From contig RCNN01000292.1 of NCBI GenBank assembly GCA_003667245.1, positions 1 to 37,257 of the forward strand: a DNA stretch of 37,257 bases. Reading direction: 5' to 3'. Of the stretch, positions 1 through 12,716 are shown piece by piece. Each line of letters opens with the position of its first letter. Positions within the stretch are counted from its first letter, which is position 1. The notes under the pieces are model-generated. The model worked only from the letters and a program-made list of their open reading frames with translations. It did not search any database and was not told the DNA's origin. A program made the position numbers and the translations under genes. The DNA comes from Heterostelium multicystogenum. Taxonomy: Eukaryota; Evosea; Eumycetozoa; Acytosteliales; Acytosteliaceae.

Positions 1-859
1 AAAACGACAATGTCAAGATTAATTTCAAAGTGAGTGAATGACATCATTTTCTAAAGTAATCCATTGGACCATGTGTTCTTGCCAAGGATTTGGCCACAAG
101 TGCCACTGATACAACATATATATGTTAATATGATTTTTTAATTAGAAATCTATTTTAAGTGGAAAGATAGACTTTAATATCGGAAGGCCCATCTTGGAAT
201 CCAAATACTGTCGAAATAAAGGTTATTTGTTGTCGTTTTAACCTATACTCTACAGATAACTTAATATAGGATCACATAATTGTATTGAATTTATTTGTCA
301 TTCCAATGACTGTCCTTAATTGACCTTACTGCAAAGCACCTTTTGATCAATGTCTAGCAGATCCGGAAGTTGCCTCACTTCATAAGCCAGGTATCTCACA
401 ACTCTTAAAGAGTACTTACACTTTGTTGTTGTTATTATTCAATTTAAGATTGTTTTGAAAGATACAATTCGAGTCCTGCAAAATGATGAGAGATAAATGC
501 AAATCTCTGAGCTTTTCGGGTTTTGTGATTCCACAAAAATAATATTTGCCAGGATTTTTTTATTTTAGCTACCTAAAGATATTTTATTTTTATTCCTCAC
601 CATGCACACAAGCTTCCGAAGAAAATTCAAAATTTTATTTATTTTCAAATTTATTTATTTTCGATTGCTAGCATGGAACTTGTGGTTATAAAAAAACAGA
701 TGTTATTTTGTATTTTGGTTTTTGTTTTTTGATCCCTCAATAACATCCCCCAACAACTACTACTATTAATATTTATACATCTCGAGAGACTAACTGTTTT
801 ATCTCTTCATTTTAATAACTTACTTTATATACATACATACATACATTTACACATAAAAG
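1..859. other. AT-rich upstream spacer
   Basis: No convincing gene was found here on either strand. The sequence is AT-rich with stops in all frames. A run of CATA units at about 829-846 lies just before the start codon of the next gene and is probably in its 5' leader. A motif near 466-476 faintly resembles a tRNA B box, but no acceptor or anticodon stem fits around it. Confidence 0.5.
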
Positions 860-1296
860 ATGAATAAGATTATCAGTGCTTTGATTTTCACCTTCTGTGC
901 TTGGGTTTGGTTCATGCCGACATCTGGTCTTACTGCCCAGGTAACATCAACGCCACCTTCAACATTACTACTTTGACCCTCACTCCAGATCCCCCAGTCA
1001 TCGGTCAAGGTGCCACTGTCAACCTCGTCGGGTTCTCTCTTGCAACCAATTACCGATGGTCAATCCTCATTCTCTATTCAATACTATGTTGCCGGTGCCT
1101 GGAGAAGTCTCCCAACCTTCAACAACGATATCTGCTCAGTTGTTAACTGCCCAGTCGCTGCTGGTCCATTCACTTTCACCACCACCATCAACATTCCATT
1201 CATCACCCCAAGAGGTAACTACCGTGGTACCTTCTCATGACCGACCAAAACAGCAGAAACATCACCTGTCTTGACTTTGCTACCGTTATGAACTAA
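860..1296 (+). CDS. Secreted ML (MD-2-related lipid-recognition) domain protein
   Basis: Small secreted lipid-binding protein of the ML family, similar to the putative phosphatidylglycerol/phosphatidylinositol transfer proteins of Dictyostelium and distantly to NPC2. The ATG at 860 opens a hydrophobic signal peptide (MNKIISALIFTFC), followed by HADIWSYC, where the mature protein probably starts. Family hallmarks are the TLTPDPPVIGQG segment, the central SLPTFNNDICSVVNCPVAAG and the C-terminal NITCLDFA, with cysteines placed for the usual disulfides. The frame breaks three times, at about 900, 1030 and 1230, each explained by one base in a short T, G or C run, so I join the pieces into about 145 codons, the normal family length. 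No intron is seen. The role in lipid binding or transfer is inferred from the family. Confidence 0.82.
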
Positions 1297-1814
1297 AGTA
1301 CTTGATCTATTCATAAAATTTTAATAAATTTTAGATGGATTTATTATCACTTAGTTCTTAATATTGCAAGAAAACTAAAGTGTGTAAAAAAATATTTTAA
1401 AAAACAAACCAAATTACTGTATCAATTTACTTGATGTTTTATTTAATATATACTTTTATATTTATTTTTTATAAATACTAATATCTATTATTATTATATT
1501 TGAATAATCTTTTTTATTGATATTGGTCCATTATTGGTATTAATATTTATATTTATTTATTTATATGTTTTTTGATTATTGGTCAATTGAAAAATGATGA
1601 TCAATCAGCGTTAATCAAAAGTGAAAGATGGATGTGGTTGGAGTAAGTAATTCAATCTATTTTAAAATAGAATTTGTAGATCTTTTCTTTTCTTGTTTTT
1701 TAGAGTTGGTTTTCTTTGTAACTAAGGAATCGAGCATGAAAAATGAAAGATTTCTTTGGTTCCAAAGAAAGGAATTTTGGTATTTTGGGTTTGGAACAAA
1801 CCAATTTTATTTTC
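1297..1814. other. Convergent 3' spacer
   Basis: AT-rich region between two converging genes, the ML protein on plus and CPSF1 on minus. It holds several ATTGGT-type short repeats at about 1525-1585. A 71-codon open stretch from 1628 has skewed composition and no recognisable domain, so I do not call it a gene. Confidence 0.5.
1323..1328 (+). promoter_or_regulatory. Poly(A) signal AATAAA of the ML-domain gene
   Basis: A canonical AATAAA lies 27 bp past the TAA stop of the ML gene, in AT-rich sequence. The position suits a dictyostelid polyadenylation signal. Confidence 0.45.
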
Positions 1815-4800
1815 TCAGGAAAAGATTGTATAAGAATTGCTGAGTGCTGAAATTTGTTTATCTATTTCGTTGGTATCGGTTCCAAGTGATTGTGATATGA
1901 TGGTTTTGTCATCCACTGAGAGTGACTGGTAACTCACCAAACAATTCACCATCAATTATATGGTGTCCGGGTTGTGTCAAATATTGATGATCGTTCTTTT
2001 GTCTGAATTCTCGTGGGTTAAGTCCTGCTGTTTGTGGTAGCAGGCAGAGTCGAGATTGTAGTTGTTGAAGAAATTGGAATTGTTTTCTTTTGAAGCGGCA
2101 CCAAAACATGGATGGCGCCATCAAGTGATCCAAAAAATAATAAATGCATATCGTTACGAAGTGTACCATCTGGTTGCTTGAGGGGTGTTCTAAGGAATTT
2201 GTTTTGTGTTGGTTCCAATATGATAGATTGTCTTTGAGAGTAACATTTGACCACCTCTTGATTCTGGATCGTTGGGGTCAAAACTAAAGATCCTTAGATT
2301 CTTTTCTTTGTCTGAGACGATGATGGATAGCACCTTTTGATCTATAATGAATTCACTTGAGAATGTATTCATCTCTTCATAGTCTTTTCCAAGCAGGATC
2401 AACTGTTTCTGGTCTTTCAGCTTGAAGAAACTAACTGATTTATACATGTCACCTACAAGAATATAGGTCTTGACAGTCGACAGACTGACAATAAAGATTT
2501 GAGTATCATAGAAAGCAATACCAACAAGTGCACCTGAGCTAAAGTTGTTGACAATCAACTTGGGTCCAATCGACATGATTAGCAATCCATTGAGTCCGGC
2601 CAAGGCAGTTACAGGACCTTTCTGGTCTTTCTCATAGAGCAAATTGAGACGCTTCTTTTCAACACCTTCCTCATCTTGTGCCTGAACTTCACGATGTGTA
2701 ATGATTTCAAAAACTAAAATACGACCTTTACATACAATATCCTCACCGTGGGTATAGGCAGTACCAACACAAAGATAAGGCTTTAGCTTAATTCCATCGA
2801 CATCGGCATACTTAAGTTGAACAATCTTGGCGCACAGCACAGTCTCTTTTTCACTCATTGAAAATGAATCAACAATGGACCAGCTCATTGATGGGTCAAC
2901 CAACTTGATCTGGAACTTCTCTTCCAAAATAAGTGGCTTCTTACTCTTCTCCTTTTCCTCTTCCTCTTCATCACTCTGTGGTGCCTGTGGATATGAAATA
3001 ACCAAGGCATAGCATTTGGATTCTTGGTGGAAGCTGATCTTATGGCAAGTCATTCTCAATGGTATCTTTCTGATTGCCCATTCATTTTCGAAATTCATTA
3101 GATTTGATAGTTGATTAATTCTTAGTACTCCCTAGATGATATTTGGCTATTATAAGTATTATGGATATAATATAAAGCAATGATTGTTTGGAATTAATTA
3201 CCTTTTCTGTAAAGTAGATGAAACCATATGAACAGTTGATGTTGTGGAAGCATGTGAATGATGTTACAGGATCATTGAAATTCATTGGGTGTGCTCTAAG
3301 ATAGTTTCTTTTCACAGAAGAACCATAACGATTTCTTTCCACACATGAATACACCTTTGTGTCCACCAATATTTTCGAATGGCACTATCTTTCTGATGTA
3401 GTAATCCACTGAGTTGTCTTTGCTGCTGTTTGTGTTGTAGCTGTATTCTGTTTGTTTGGAATGTAGATTTTGATCGGTTTGTTTGAGGAATCTTATTAAT
3501 TCTTTGTTGGTATTCATTGTATCTTTGTATTTGATGGCTTTATAAACTAAAATATCTCCAAATTCATTTAGTATCATTAGGTATGGCGATGCAAATGAAG
3601 AGGTATGCAAATAATGTATTACTATCTCTACTATTTTTGGTTGTTTATCTTCATTATTACTACTACTACTGTTATTGTTGTTGCTTTTGTTGACTTTGTT
3701 GTGGTGCTGACTTTGTTGATTGAGTATTTGTTGTTGGCTCATTGTAAGTTGATGTGTTGGCTGTCCAAGTATTTTCATATTCTTTTGAAACATTTGCTGC
3801 TGAAACAACAAGTTCCTGTGTGTCCAATCGATGTATCTCCATCGTTGATTTCTTTGTTAAGATAATGAGATAAACATTCGATGAGTTTAATCCTGATTGT
3901 GATTGTGAGAGTGGTTCATCATCATCATCGTCAAAGCTAAATGTACTATGATTATTACTATCGCTCTTAGAGAAGAATGATTTCTGATCGTAAAATAGAG
4001 AGCATGACATGATACCATCCTTTGGTTGTACTGTATATTCGTATTCCAAAAGCTGTGTGATTTCGTTGTTTCCTCTGAAGAGTGAAATGGTACCATCTTT
4101 GTGAAGTATGAGGACATAGGGGTCAACAACATAGGCCAACCTGATTGATTTGAGTTTAATCTCTTGTGTAATATTTGAGTGTCCACTAATTAGTTTGATT
4201 CCATTTTGATGTACCAATGCCATTCTTCTTCTTCCAAATATATTGGCTACAGTGATTGTTGAGTGTTCAAACTTGGTCAATTCTTTCAGTTGGCTACCAG
4301 TCTGGAAAACTAAAGTGGTGTTATTGTCCATTGAAAGGAAGAGATAATTATGGTAGTTAGGATCAAAAGTCGCTTCTTCGTGCTGTCTTTTCTTGGTGGT
4401 AGTAGCTGCGCTTGCAGTTGGGTCATCAAAGTACAAAGTCCAAGACTGTTTGACACCCGGCAGCTCAAAGGATGCATTGAGGTCTGGTCTTACACCATTC
4501 TGCAAAATTGTGAGGGATCCATTCTTTCCGTGTCCAGAGCAGGCTACTAGCTCCAGACTTCTCTGCTCGTATGATTGGTCGTTGTCGGCTGATGCTTGGT
4601 CATAACTGACACCGGCAATCAAATCCGAGATAGGTCCAATGTTTGTAATATGATCACATATACTAAGATGATAGGATTTCAACTGATTCTTCTTCACATT
4701 GAATATATCGTCTTCGTCTTCATCCATTATCGATTGGCTAGCAGAGTTATTCTCATTTGCAATTCTATCCTCCTCATCATATAAATCAAATACTTCTGAA

Positions 4801-6409
4801 GTCTTCTTTTTCTTGTATGGATTACTCTATGTAGATGGCCAACAACATTGGACCATTAGTAATTGAAAGTAAGTCATCGCTTGGAAGTTACATACCAAGT
4901 TTTCAATATTGTCGGATGAGTCCACATCTATAATCTTCTCAGTATATTGTAGTAAAAGGGAATCTCCAAGTCTAGATCCCAAAACAAAAGATTATCGGTT
5001 AGCACACAACTGGTCGAAGACAATACACTTGCACCAGCTTTGGTAATACTGATTCTCTGCACATTTCTACCATCGGATATTAGATGGAAAATTAACCTAA
5101 ATAATAGTCCAATGTCTTGTTAGTGGTTTGCGTCTACTTTGTGTCCTATCCTATGATATCCAGTTGTTTATGATGCTTACAGTTCACCACCCTTTAAGGA
5201 GCCAAGCAGCCTATCACCAAGGAATATGAAATTGGCACAATCCAATGTGAATACCAAATTGGTTGAAGAAGAGTCGATTGGGAATTGAAATTGCTCTCCT
5301 GTATCGATCTTGGCATATTCGTTGCATTCCAGTCCATAGCGCGACGACTGATTGAAGTAAAAGAGAATATTTGGTGTGACAACCATTGCTCCACCCAATG
5401 GGCCAGGTACAGCTACCAATTTTTTCGCAATTGTATGGCAGCTGTTCTATGGACCAGATGACCGGCTGTTGTCTTTGTGCGATATTAAGTGATACTGCTG
5501 TGAGTGTATTGGTGAATTTCTTGCTGCTGATTCTGCTTGTCCAAGTCTGCGATGGTTCGTGAAGGAAGAGGAGCGTCGGCTCGTAGTAGGTGTGCAGGAA
5601 GCAAAAGTCTTTTACGTTCTCAATGCCAAGTGCAGTAAGCGAGATGACATAGGACTCTGAATTCTTCTTCTTCTTCTCTGCTTTCGACATACCTTCCCCA
5701 GCATGCTCATTGCTTCCACCTTGCTCGTCATCGTCGTCCTTAAAGAGACTGCCTCCATTCTCGTCCTCGTCTTCATCGTCCAATATCGAGAATGATCTTG
5801 GGAACGGCAGTACAGCCAAGTGCCTATCGTACAAGAGCATTACGGCACAACGCTGCTGGTAGTCGACGCGAATCGTTGGGGGAGTACGGAATGACTTACG
5901 TCCTCCCTTCAGCGCGGGGTTACCTTCAAAGTAATGCAGCGATCTGACATCCAGCTTCTGAGTTGCACTATTATATTTGACGATCGATATCTTTGCATCT
6001 CTAAATGACATAATCAACGAGTCGACATCGTCACCAGGCAGTCGAACACAATTCAATGATTCGATAATACTATATAAATTGACTTCTAAATTTAATTCTA
6101 ACCATGGTTTTAAAGTATTGTTACTACTACCACTACTACTATCTTGTTGCTTAATGTTTTGCTGTTGCTGTTGTTGTTGCCTGTTGCTGTTGTTGTTTGC
6201 TGTTGCTGTTGTTGTTGCTGTTGCTGTTGTTGCTGTTGGTCGGCATTTGATTGATTATCAACACGATCATATCTAATTGTATAAATCTGCAACAATGTAG
6301 TCTTGGCAATGACCAGATTAACTACTTTATCATCGATTAGATTTGCTTTGATGCAATGCTCTACACCTGTAGGTGGAAACAATTGCTTATCCAATAAATA
6401 TGATTCCAT
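1815..6409 (-). CDS. cpsf1: Cleavage and polyadenylation specificity factor subunit 1 (CPSF160)
   Basis: Large scaffold of the nuclear mRNA 3'-end processing complex, built of beta-propellers like DDB1. The ATG at 6409-6407 gives MESYLLDKQLFPPTGVEHCI, matching the family N-terminus. Further matches in order are SLHYFEGNPALKGG, the middle signature LELVACSGHGKNGSLTILQ, GVFMCGKKSLWFF, LYEKDQKGPVTALAGLNG, and the C-terminal TAGLNPREFR followed by IIDGELFGEL. Three GT-AG introns at 3132-3201, 4827-4895 and 5097-5180 restore continuity exactly. A polyglutamine tract sits at 6158-6237 in the first propeller. About eight one-base frameshifts (near 1918, 2090, 2200, 3320, 3750, 4980, 5420 and 6185) interrupt the frame. 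After the one near 1918 the frame runs to a TGA at 1815, ending in YTIFS. The joined product is about 1,450 residues, normal for the family. A short 5' exon upstream of 6409 cannot be excluded. Confidence 0.93.
6158..6237 (-). repeat. Polyglutamine (CAA/CAG) tract in CPSF1
   Basis: Mixed CAA and CAG codons on the minus strand encode about two dozen glutamines followed by NIKQQD and a Ser/Asn stretch. The tract contains one frameshift at about 6185, where an extra C disturbs the period of three. Such homopeptide insertions are typical of dictyostelids. The flanks match conserved CPSF1 blades, so the tract is a tolerated loop insertion. Confidence 0.8.
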
Positions 6410-7920
6410 TGCAAACTCTACCACTACTCTACATATATAATTAGTTGACTTCTCAATTACTTAATTTAAAACACTGCTGAATGATGATAAAGATGATCAT
6501 TGAAGAACTTTCATTCAATCTGGTAAAAACTTTTTAAAAGAAAATGGGCAACACCAAACAAACAATCAGATGATCATTCTAAAATTTTTTAGAATCGTTA
6601 GTTTGACAAGTTTAAACTTATTTCATTTCAAATCAAACTATGATCAGATATAATATATATATATATGTGTGTGTGTATAAATCATACAAGTAGAGACTAG
6701 ATAGATAGCTAGATTAAGTATCTTTTCCTTCTCTAACAAGCTTTTCTTTCTTTTATAAATACATTTTTGTATTTGATATTAAATTTTATACAATGAATGA
6801 AACATAATGTTCCTTGTCATCATAATCATCATGATGTTGTTTGGTTTAGTTGAAGAATCAAGATCGTTCAAGTCAATTCAATTAAGCAGTTTGGGATTTG
6901 ATTGTGATAGAATATGTTCAAGATTATAGTTGATACCAAATTTTGGGAATTGAAAAAAAATGGATGAATTCTATGTCCTGGTGACATTTGGATGATCTAA
7001 TTTGTTCGAACAAATTTTATGTTTTTGAAAAATACAATGTAACGGGCTCTCCCTAATTCGTATCCCTAAAACAACCGACACCACCTCTGACACATCGATA
7101 CTTCATATTAAAATTCTATTTTATTTATTATACTGTTTTTAGTTTCAAACTTTGACTTTGAGTCACACATAGCTACTATCTAATAAAATAAGCTTATACA
7201 AATACATTAAAATATATATCATTACGTATTAAAATTACAACCCCACACTACTAAATTTCACCACATCCTCACCACTCATTACGACAACTTTAAAAACTTA
7301 AAAGAACTGTGAGAAGAAACCACAACACCAACATTTATATTGACTCCCCCCAATTCCATTATTATCTATAGATACTTTTCTGTCCTACTTTATCATACTT
7401 TACTATTACAAATAACACACTACACTATTTTATATACATATAATAGGTTCACCATAAAGTGAAATTAAAAATAATTTATATTAGTTGGTTTGATACTTAA
7501 TAAATCATTAAGTCAAATTCCTTTTTACAAATATAATAATAAATAATAATTTTTTCTAAAATATTTAATTATTGCAGCAATAACAACATATTTTTGATAA
7601 AATCACCACACTTTACTGTTCTGTTCTATTGTTCCGGCAGAAGGATATTATAATATAATTTTTTTGTAATTCTGAAAAACAGGACAGAATACATTCATTT
7701 GACAAATATACTATAGATTTTTTATTTCATTCTGAAAAATCTATTATATAACAGATTATTTTATATTTTTTTAAATTTTTATTTTTTTATTGTTTATATG
7801 AAGTTAAAAACCCCTATAATCGGAGTTTTTTTGACTTTGTAATTAAACAATAACACACAGAGAAAGTAGAAAACGGTAAAGATTAACAAATTCATACTGG
7901 ATTCAAAGGTTGTTGTTAGA
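6410..7920. other. 1.5 kb divergent intergenic region
   Basis: Spacer between the divergent CPSF1 and sphingosine kinase genes, probably carrying both promoters. It contains a (TA)n(TG)n microsatellite at about 6648-6680, a perfect 18-bp palindrome at 6999-7016 and a 10-bp-stem hairpin at 7713-7744. No open frame with protein-like composition was seen. Confidence 0.55.
6648..6680. repeat. TA/TG dinucleotide microsatellite
   Basis: A run of TA units passes directly into TG units upstream of CPSF1. It is a simple compound microsatellite with no sign of function. Confidence 0.8.
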
Positions 7921-9639
7921 ATGGACAGCGATACGAAAGATACAGTTACAATCAACAGAGAGTGGACAGAGAAAATCAACGCATTGCCTGTGTTGATCGA
8001 GTTTGATGCCGAACTACAAACTGCGTCAGTACACCTTGACTTTGAAGCAGGATGCATTGATTTTCACACCTAAAGAAAAGAACACTCTCATTAAATATTT
8101 GAATACGGATACAGTGGTTGGTTATGACTTTGGCGGAAGCGACAAGCCAAATCGTGTGCTGCTGCATGCGTGTATCAATACATCACCAGAGATCACCAAG
8201 GAGATTAGAAAGCGAAAGGATTATGTATTTGACTTTGATTCAGTGGAGACTGCCAAGACCTTCGCTCAATCCATCCAAGAGCATGTTTTGAATGCTATGC
8301 CAGGTGGATCACCAGATAAGCGTAGAGTCGGTGTTATTCTTAATCCCAAGAGTGGAAAGCGTATGGCCAGAGGAAATTTATTAAAAAAGTAGAGTTGCTT
8401 TTCAAGGTTGACGCAAAGAAATGACTGTAAAGAAAACAGTCACCAAGGGACCAGAGCATGCTAAGCAAATTGGTTACAAGTTTAATCGTGAGAAATACGA
8501 ACATTGTGTTTATCAGTGGTGATGGTCTTTTCCATGAATTTATTAATGGATTGTTGGCCCGTGATGATTGGATGGACGCAAGAAACATCAAGCTATGCCT
8601 TATCCCTGCTGGAACTGGAAATGGAAATTGCATGTTCTTTAGGATTGGGTGACTCAATGTCTTCTGCTTTGGCTTGTGTCAGAGGACACTCAAGACCATT
8701 GGATGTATCTAATTGTTGAGCAAGGTGAACAAAGGTGGTGTTCCATTTTATCATTGACATGGGGTTTTGGTTTCAGATGTAGATATCGAATCAGAGAGAT
8801 TCCGTTCACTTGGACCAATTCGTTTGCAACTTTGGGAGCAGCTATTCGTATTTTTAAATCTTCGTATCTATAAGGGTAAGATTTCCTATCTACCGGCAGT
8901 CGATCACCCAAAGAGTGAGTTGAACAGAATTCCAAAATGTGGAGCAACTTGTGATATCTGTCAGAGCGTTGACAGTGTTCAGCATATCAACAACTTTTTA
9001 TCCAACTCGAGCGATGGAATTGCTCCACCATCACCATTATCAAATAGTGGATCCTATTTCCTAGGCAGCAGTGGTAACCTATCGAAAAGTCAAATCAGTA
9101 CTAGTTCAGATGCTATCTCACCAAGCGGATCACCTCCATCATCTTCATTAACCTCTTCCGATGGATCAACTCTACAAAAATGGTTCTTCAACTTCACCTT
9201 CATCAACAACAACCACCTCTCAACACTTCTGGTACAATTCCCACAAGAGAGATTGTAGTAACCACAACCAAAAGTACCAACAGGAAACCTTCAATCGTCA
9301 CCAGAAGAGTGGAAAACCATCGAAGGTGAATTCATTGGATTTATAGCAAGTACAGTCACTCATTTATCAGCAGATTTCATTGCCTCGCCATCTGCTCATT
9401 ACTCTGATGGTTTCATCGAAATGATTGTCATCAAATATAATCCAAAGATATCCAAAGCAGCATTGGTTTCGATTTTAACAGATGCTGAAACTGGTAAACA
9501 TATTCATAGTCCTTACATTGATCTTTATAAAGTTAGAGCCATCACTTTAGAGCCCGGTCATCAAAAGAACAAAGAAGGTATCCTTGCTGTCGACGGTGAG
9601 AGAATTACTTATGGTAAAAACAAACATGGAATGTATTAG
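7921..9639 (+). CDS. Sphingosine kinase (lipid kinase of the DAGK catalytic family)
   Basis: Phosphorylates sphingosine to sphingosine-1-phosphate; D. discoideum has sgkA and sgkB, and I cannot tell which is the orthologue. From the ATG at 7921 come an N-terminal regulatory segment ([18 protein letters not shown]), the catalytic start [12 protein letters not shown], the nucleotide-binding motif [14 protein letters not shown], the glycine motif IPAGTGNG, then SRPLDVS and [14 protein letters not shown] (matching the DVDLESEKYR of animal enzymes), and [14 protein letters not shown] Ser-rich insert at about 9000-9260 precedes the conserved end, [21 protein letters not shown] and [10 protein letters not shown]. 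At least eight one-base frameshifts occur (near 8025, 8385, 8425, 8505, 8625, 8715, 8850 and 9200-9300). No intron is evident. The joined length of about 570 residues fits a sphingosine kinase with an insert. Confidence 0.88.
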
Positions 9640-9682
9640 AGGTTGTATAAATTTGGTTTGTAAAGATCGTTAGGTTTTTAAA

Positions 9683-9688
9683 AATAAA
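9683..9688 (+). promoter_or_regulatory. Poly(A) signal AATAAA of the sphingosine kinase gene
   Basis: AATAAA in an A-rich run, 44 bp past the TAG stop of the kinase gene. Position and context suit a 3' processing signal. Confidence 0.4.
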
Positions 9689-9826
9689 AAATGTTCTTAA
9701 TAATATTATTTGATTGGAAGGCGCCTTTTAAAGTGAATGATGATTAATTAATAATTATGCAACGATAGAATCATTAGCCTCAAGTCTTAGTTTTAATAAG
9801 GCAAATGGGAGTTTTTCTTTTATTCT

Positions 9827-12716
9827 TCATTTAATTATTCTTTCTACTTTGGAATTGACGGATATCATTTTCTTTGTATTTAATTCTCCATCACCTTCTT
9901 GTGATTCTAAAGAATTGAAGATGTTGTCCAAATACTATTTTAACCTTGATTTCTTCTATATGTTGATAATGTTGCTAAAGGTTCTTTTTCTTCAACCCCC
10001 ATTGTTTGGTTTATACATATCATTTTACATCGATTACAGAGTCCAATCGTTTGAAAAGCATGTTCTCCAATTGTAAATCGATCATATCCATCTTCCTCAT
10101 ATGGATAGCTACCTTTGATCACAAAGTTTGCTCTAAAAACTATTGGTTGTGATCCAATTCCATTCATTTGGAATACTGTTGTTTAAATTTCTGGAAATTA
10201 CTCTGTCTCTTAAATCTGTAACACTTGATTCACTTATCATTAAGAATGGTGATTCGTTTGCAAATGATATTTCATCTCCTCGGGTTCCTTTTGAAGATTC
10301 ATCTTCGTTACTGTTGTGCTTAATTACCATTCTAGATTTTCTATGACTGTCAGGATTTTTTCTAACCAAATAACATTGTTTACCAGTAAATGTATACATC
10401 CATTCACTAACTTTGCCAACTTGTTCAATATCGTCATCACCATATAGTAAACCTTCAACACTATCACCACATACTTGAATTACGTCCATTGAGGATTTAG
10501 GATAATAGTCGAGTGGTAAACGCAATTCTGGCATCTCTGGTGCTTTTAGCTTTAGGACTCGTTCTTGAAGATCTATGTTCGTTGAAATTAAACTTAAAAC
10601 TGGTAGCTTCTTTTGATTAATATATACTCCATTTTGGTCGATTAAAGTCCATTCTCTATCATAAAGCAAACCTGATGATCCAATCTCCCATTCATCCACA
10701 GTAAATGCACCAAATGACTTTACGGGATAAATATTGATTTCAGATAGATAAATATCTCCGCGATCGGCCTGTCCATTAATTGTAGATGATACACTGGGTG
10801 CACATAACTCTGAATGATGTTCATCAACAAAATTCTCTTTCAAGAATTCAATGAATGTCTAAAAAAGTTAAATTGCATTAATATAAATGAAAATCAATTA
10901 TACTATTAATTGATTGATTGATTCATACGTAAATATCTTTAAAGTTCGACATATAACCAAGCGATATTCTTATTGAACCAGTTAGTTTACCATCTATAAT
11001 ATCCTTTTCATCCCAACAGACATGTCCATCTTCTAGATGTTTTTAAAACATCATCTTTGGTTAATGACAAATAGCCGTGGCATGCTCCTGGATTGCAAAA
11101 ACAACCAATTCTTAAATGTATATTGGAGAGAGATGCTAGTTTTTTTCCACTTCGTTAAATCCAACCGGAAGACCATTGGTTTTTTAAAATATTGAAATTA
11201 ATGATCGCACCCTGTCTTTCGGAGTCAAGGTAATGATTGTCAGAATAAACGATTACAAGTGGGGAGCCATTGCTGTGCTTAAGTTCAACCATCTTATCTC
11301 TTAGGTATTGAATCATTGAGAATGTGTGTCTTTTAATATTTTCCATTCCAAGCTGTTGAAGAATGTCGAATCCATATTTAAGCGAAACAATTGATTGAAA
11401 AGGTAATGTACCATCTTCAAACTTTTGATGCCATTTATCTCTGAAGACATGAAATCTTTCCGATGATAGTGACGCGTTTACAGTACCACCACTGAAGTAT
11501 ATCTTATTTAAAATTGGAAGAGAATCTAAGAAATCAATTAGAATATAATTACAACTAACTGAGGATCTCTATTTGGATTTACCATTTTTAACAATTAATG
11601 CACCCAATCCAGTTGGATAACCAAACATTTTATAAAATGATAGAGTGATGAAATCTGCCTGGTATTCTGACAAATCAAAAGGAGAAGTTGGGACAAAACT
11701 TGCTACATCCAGTAATATCTTTAAATTCCTTAATAAAAGAATTGGTTTGTGAATATATTATCATTAATATTCTTCGATATGTCTAGACATACTTATATTT
11801 TTGCTTTAAAGTTTTAAATCACATCCAAATTATATTTAGATCCATTATAATTACATTGTGCAGGGAATGCTAATAAACTGTGGTGTTTGGTGTGATGGTT
11901 GTTGTCTGTTTGATGGTGATGCTCTTCGTGATGAATTATATTTGATATATCAGGGAATTGACTATTAGTTGGTCTCTTGAAAAATGACGACTGTATGGGT
12001 CTAAATTTAGCTCCGTTCTGAACAGCATACTCTCTGATGCCAAGTAATGAATTGTGTGCCTCCGTTGAGTAGTAGAAAACTGATGTATCTTTTTGCCATG
12101 GGAAATACTCTCCGACTTTTCGTAATGAATCAGTACATCCAGAGGTAAATATAACTGTATATTGCTTGTATGGTGCATTGAACAGTTTCAAGAGTCTTTC
12201 ACGTGCATTATCAATGGCATCATTAGTTCGCAATCCAATTGGATTTAAACTATGTGGATTAGCATAAATAGTTTGATTTCAACTCATTGTTTACTTTGTC
12301 CAGCAATGCACTTGACGCAATAGTCGAAGCAGTGTGATCTAAATAACAACAATCTTGAAGAAAACCGCAATTAGCTCAAATTCAAACTACTGATGTATAG
12401 CAACATCATTCTTGCCAATTGACTACTAATACTCACCTTTCAGAATACTGAAATCATTGTTTCTAATAGTATCGATACTATTTGAATAGCCGTATTGCTG
12501 AGAATATATCTTTAAAAACAACTGTTCTTGCTTCTCAAATTCACTAGATAGCAATTCCTCTGTAGCTTTACGAGTAGTAACTGTAGATATTGAAGAGAAT
12601 GACGATGGTTTTGAACCTGACGATTTCAATGATTCAGATATACTATTGCTACTATTATTATTAGTATTAATATTATTTGTTATATAAGGTATAATTAATT
12701 TTCTTTGTAATATCAA
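9827..12716 (-). CDS. mocos: Molybdenum cofactor sulfurase
   Basis: PLP-dependent enzyme that moves sulfur from cysteine to the Mo cofactor of xanthine dehydrogenase and aldehyde oxidase. The N-terminal class V aminotransferase-like half shows [44 protein letters not shown]-type sequence near [12 protein letters not shown], and [17 protein letters not shown], whose Lys is the expected PLP lysine. The MOCOS signature GCFCNPGAC follows. The C-terminal half has a MOSC N-terminal barrel ([20 protein letters not shown]) and a MOSC domain ([20 protein letters not shown]). GT-AG introns at 10859-10928, 11526-11582, 11729-11792 and 12354-12436 join in phase. At least six frameshifts occur, near 9940, 10160, 11050, 11170, 11810 and 12270. 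The 3' end at 9827 assumes a further frameshift near 9900. No in-frame ATG precedes 12716 before a stop, so the true start is unresolved. Confidence 0.92.

Noticed and set aside
440..500. B-box-like motif suggesting a tRNA
   Set aside because: No acceptor, D or anticodon stem can be folded around it.
1628..1843. Open frame of 71 codons on the plus strand
   Set aside because: Phe-rich, no family feature, and it lies between and partly over the 3' end of CPSF1 on the other strand.
2827..3012. Plus-strand open frame over CPSF1
   Set aside because: Shadow of a conserved, well-recognised minus-strand CPSF1 exon.
5977..6276. Plus-strand frame rich in Leu, Cys and Val
   Set aside because: The composition is the reverse reading of the CPSF1 polyglutamine repeat.
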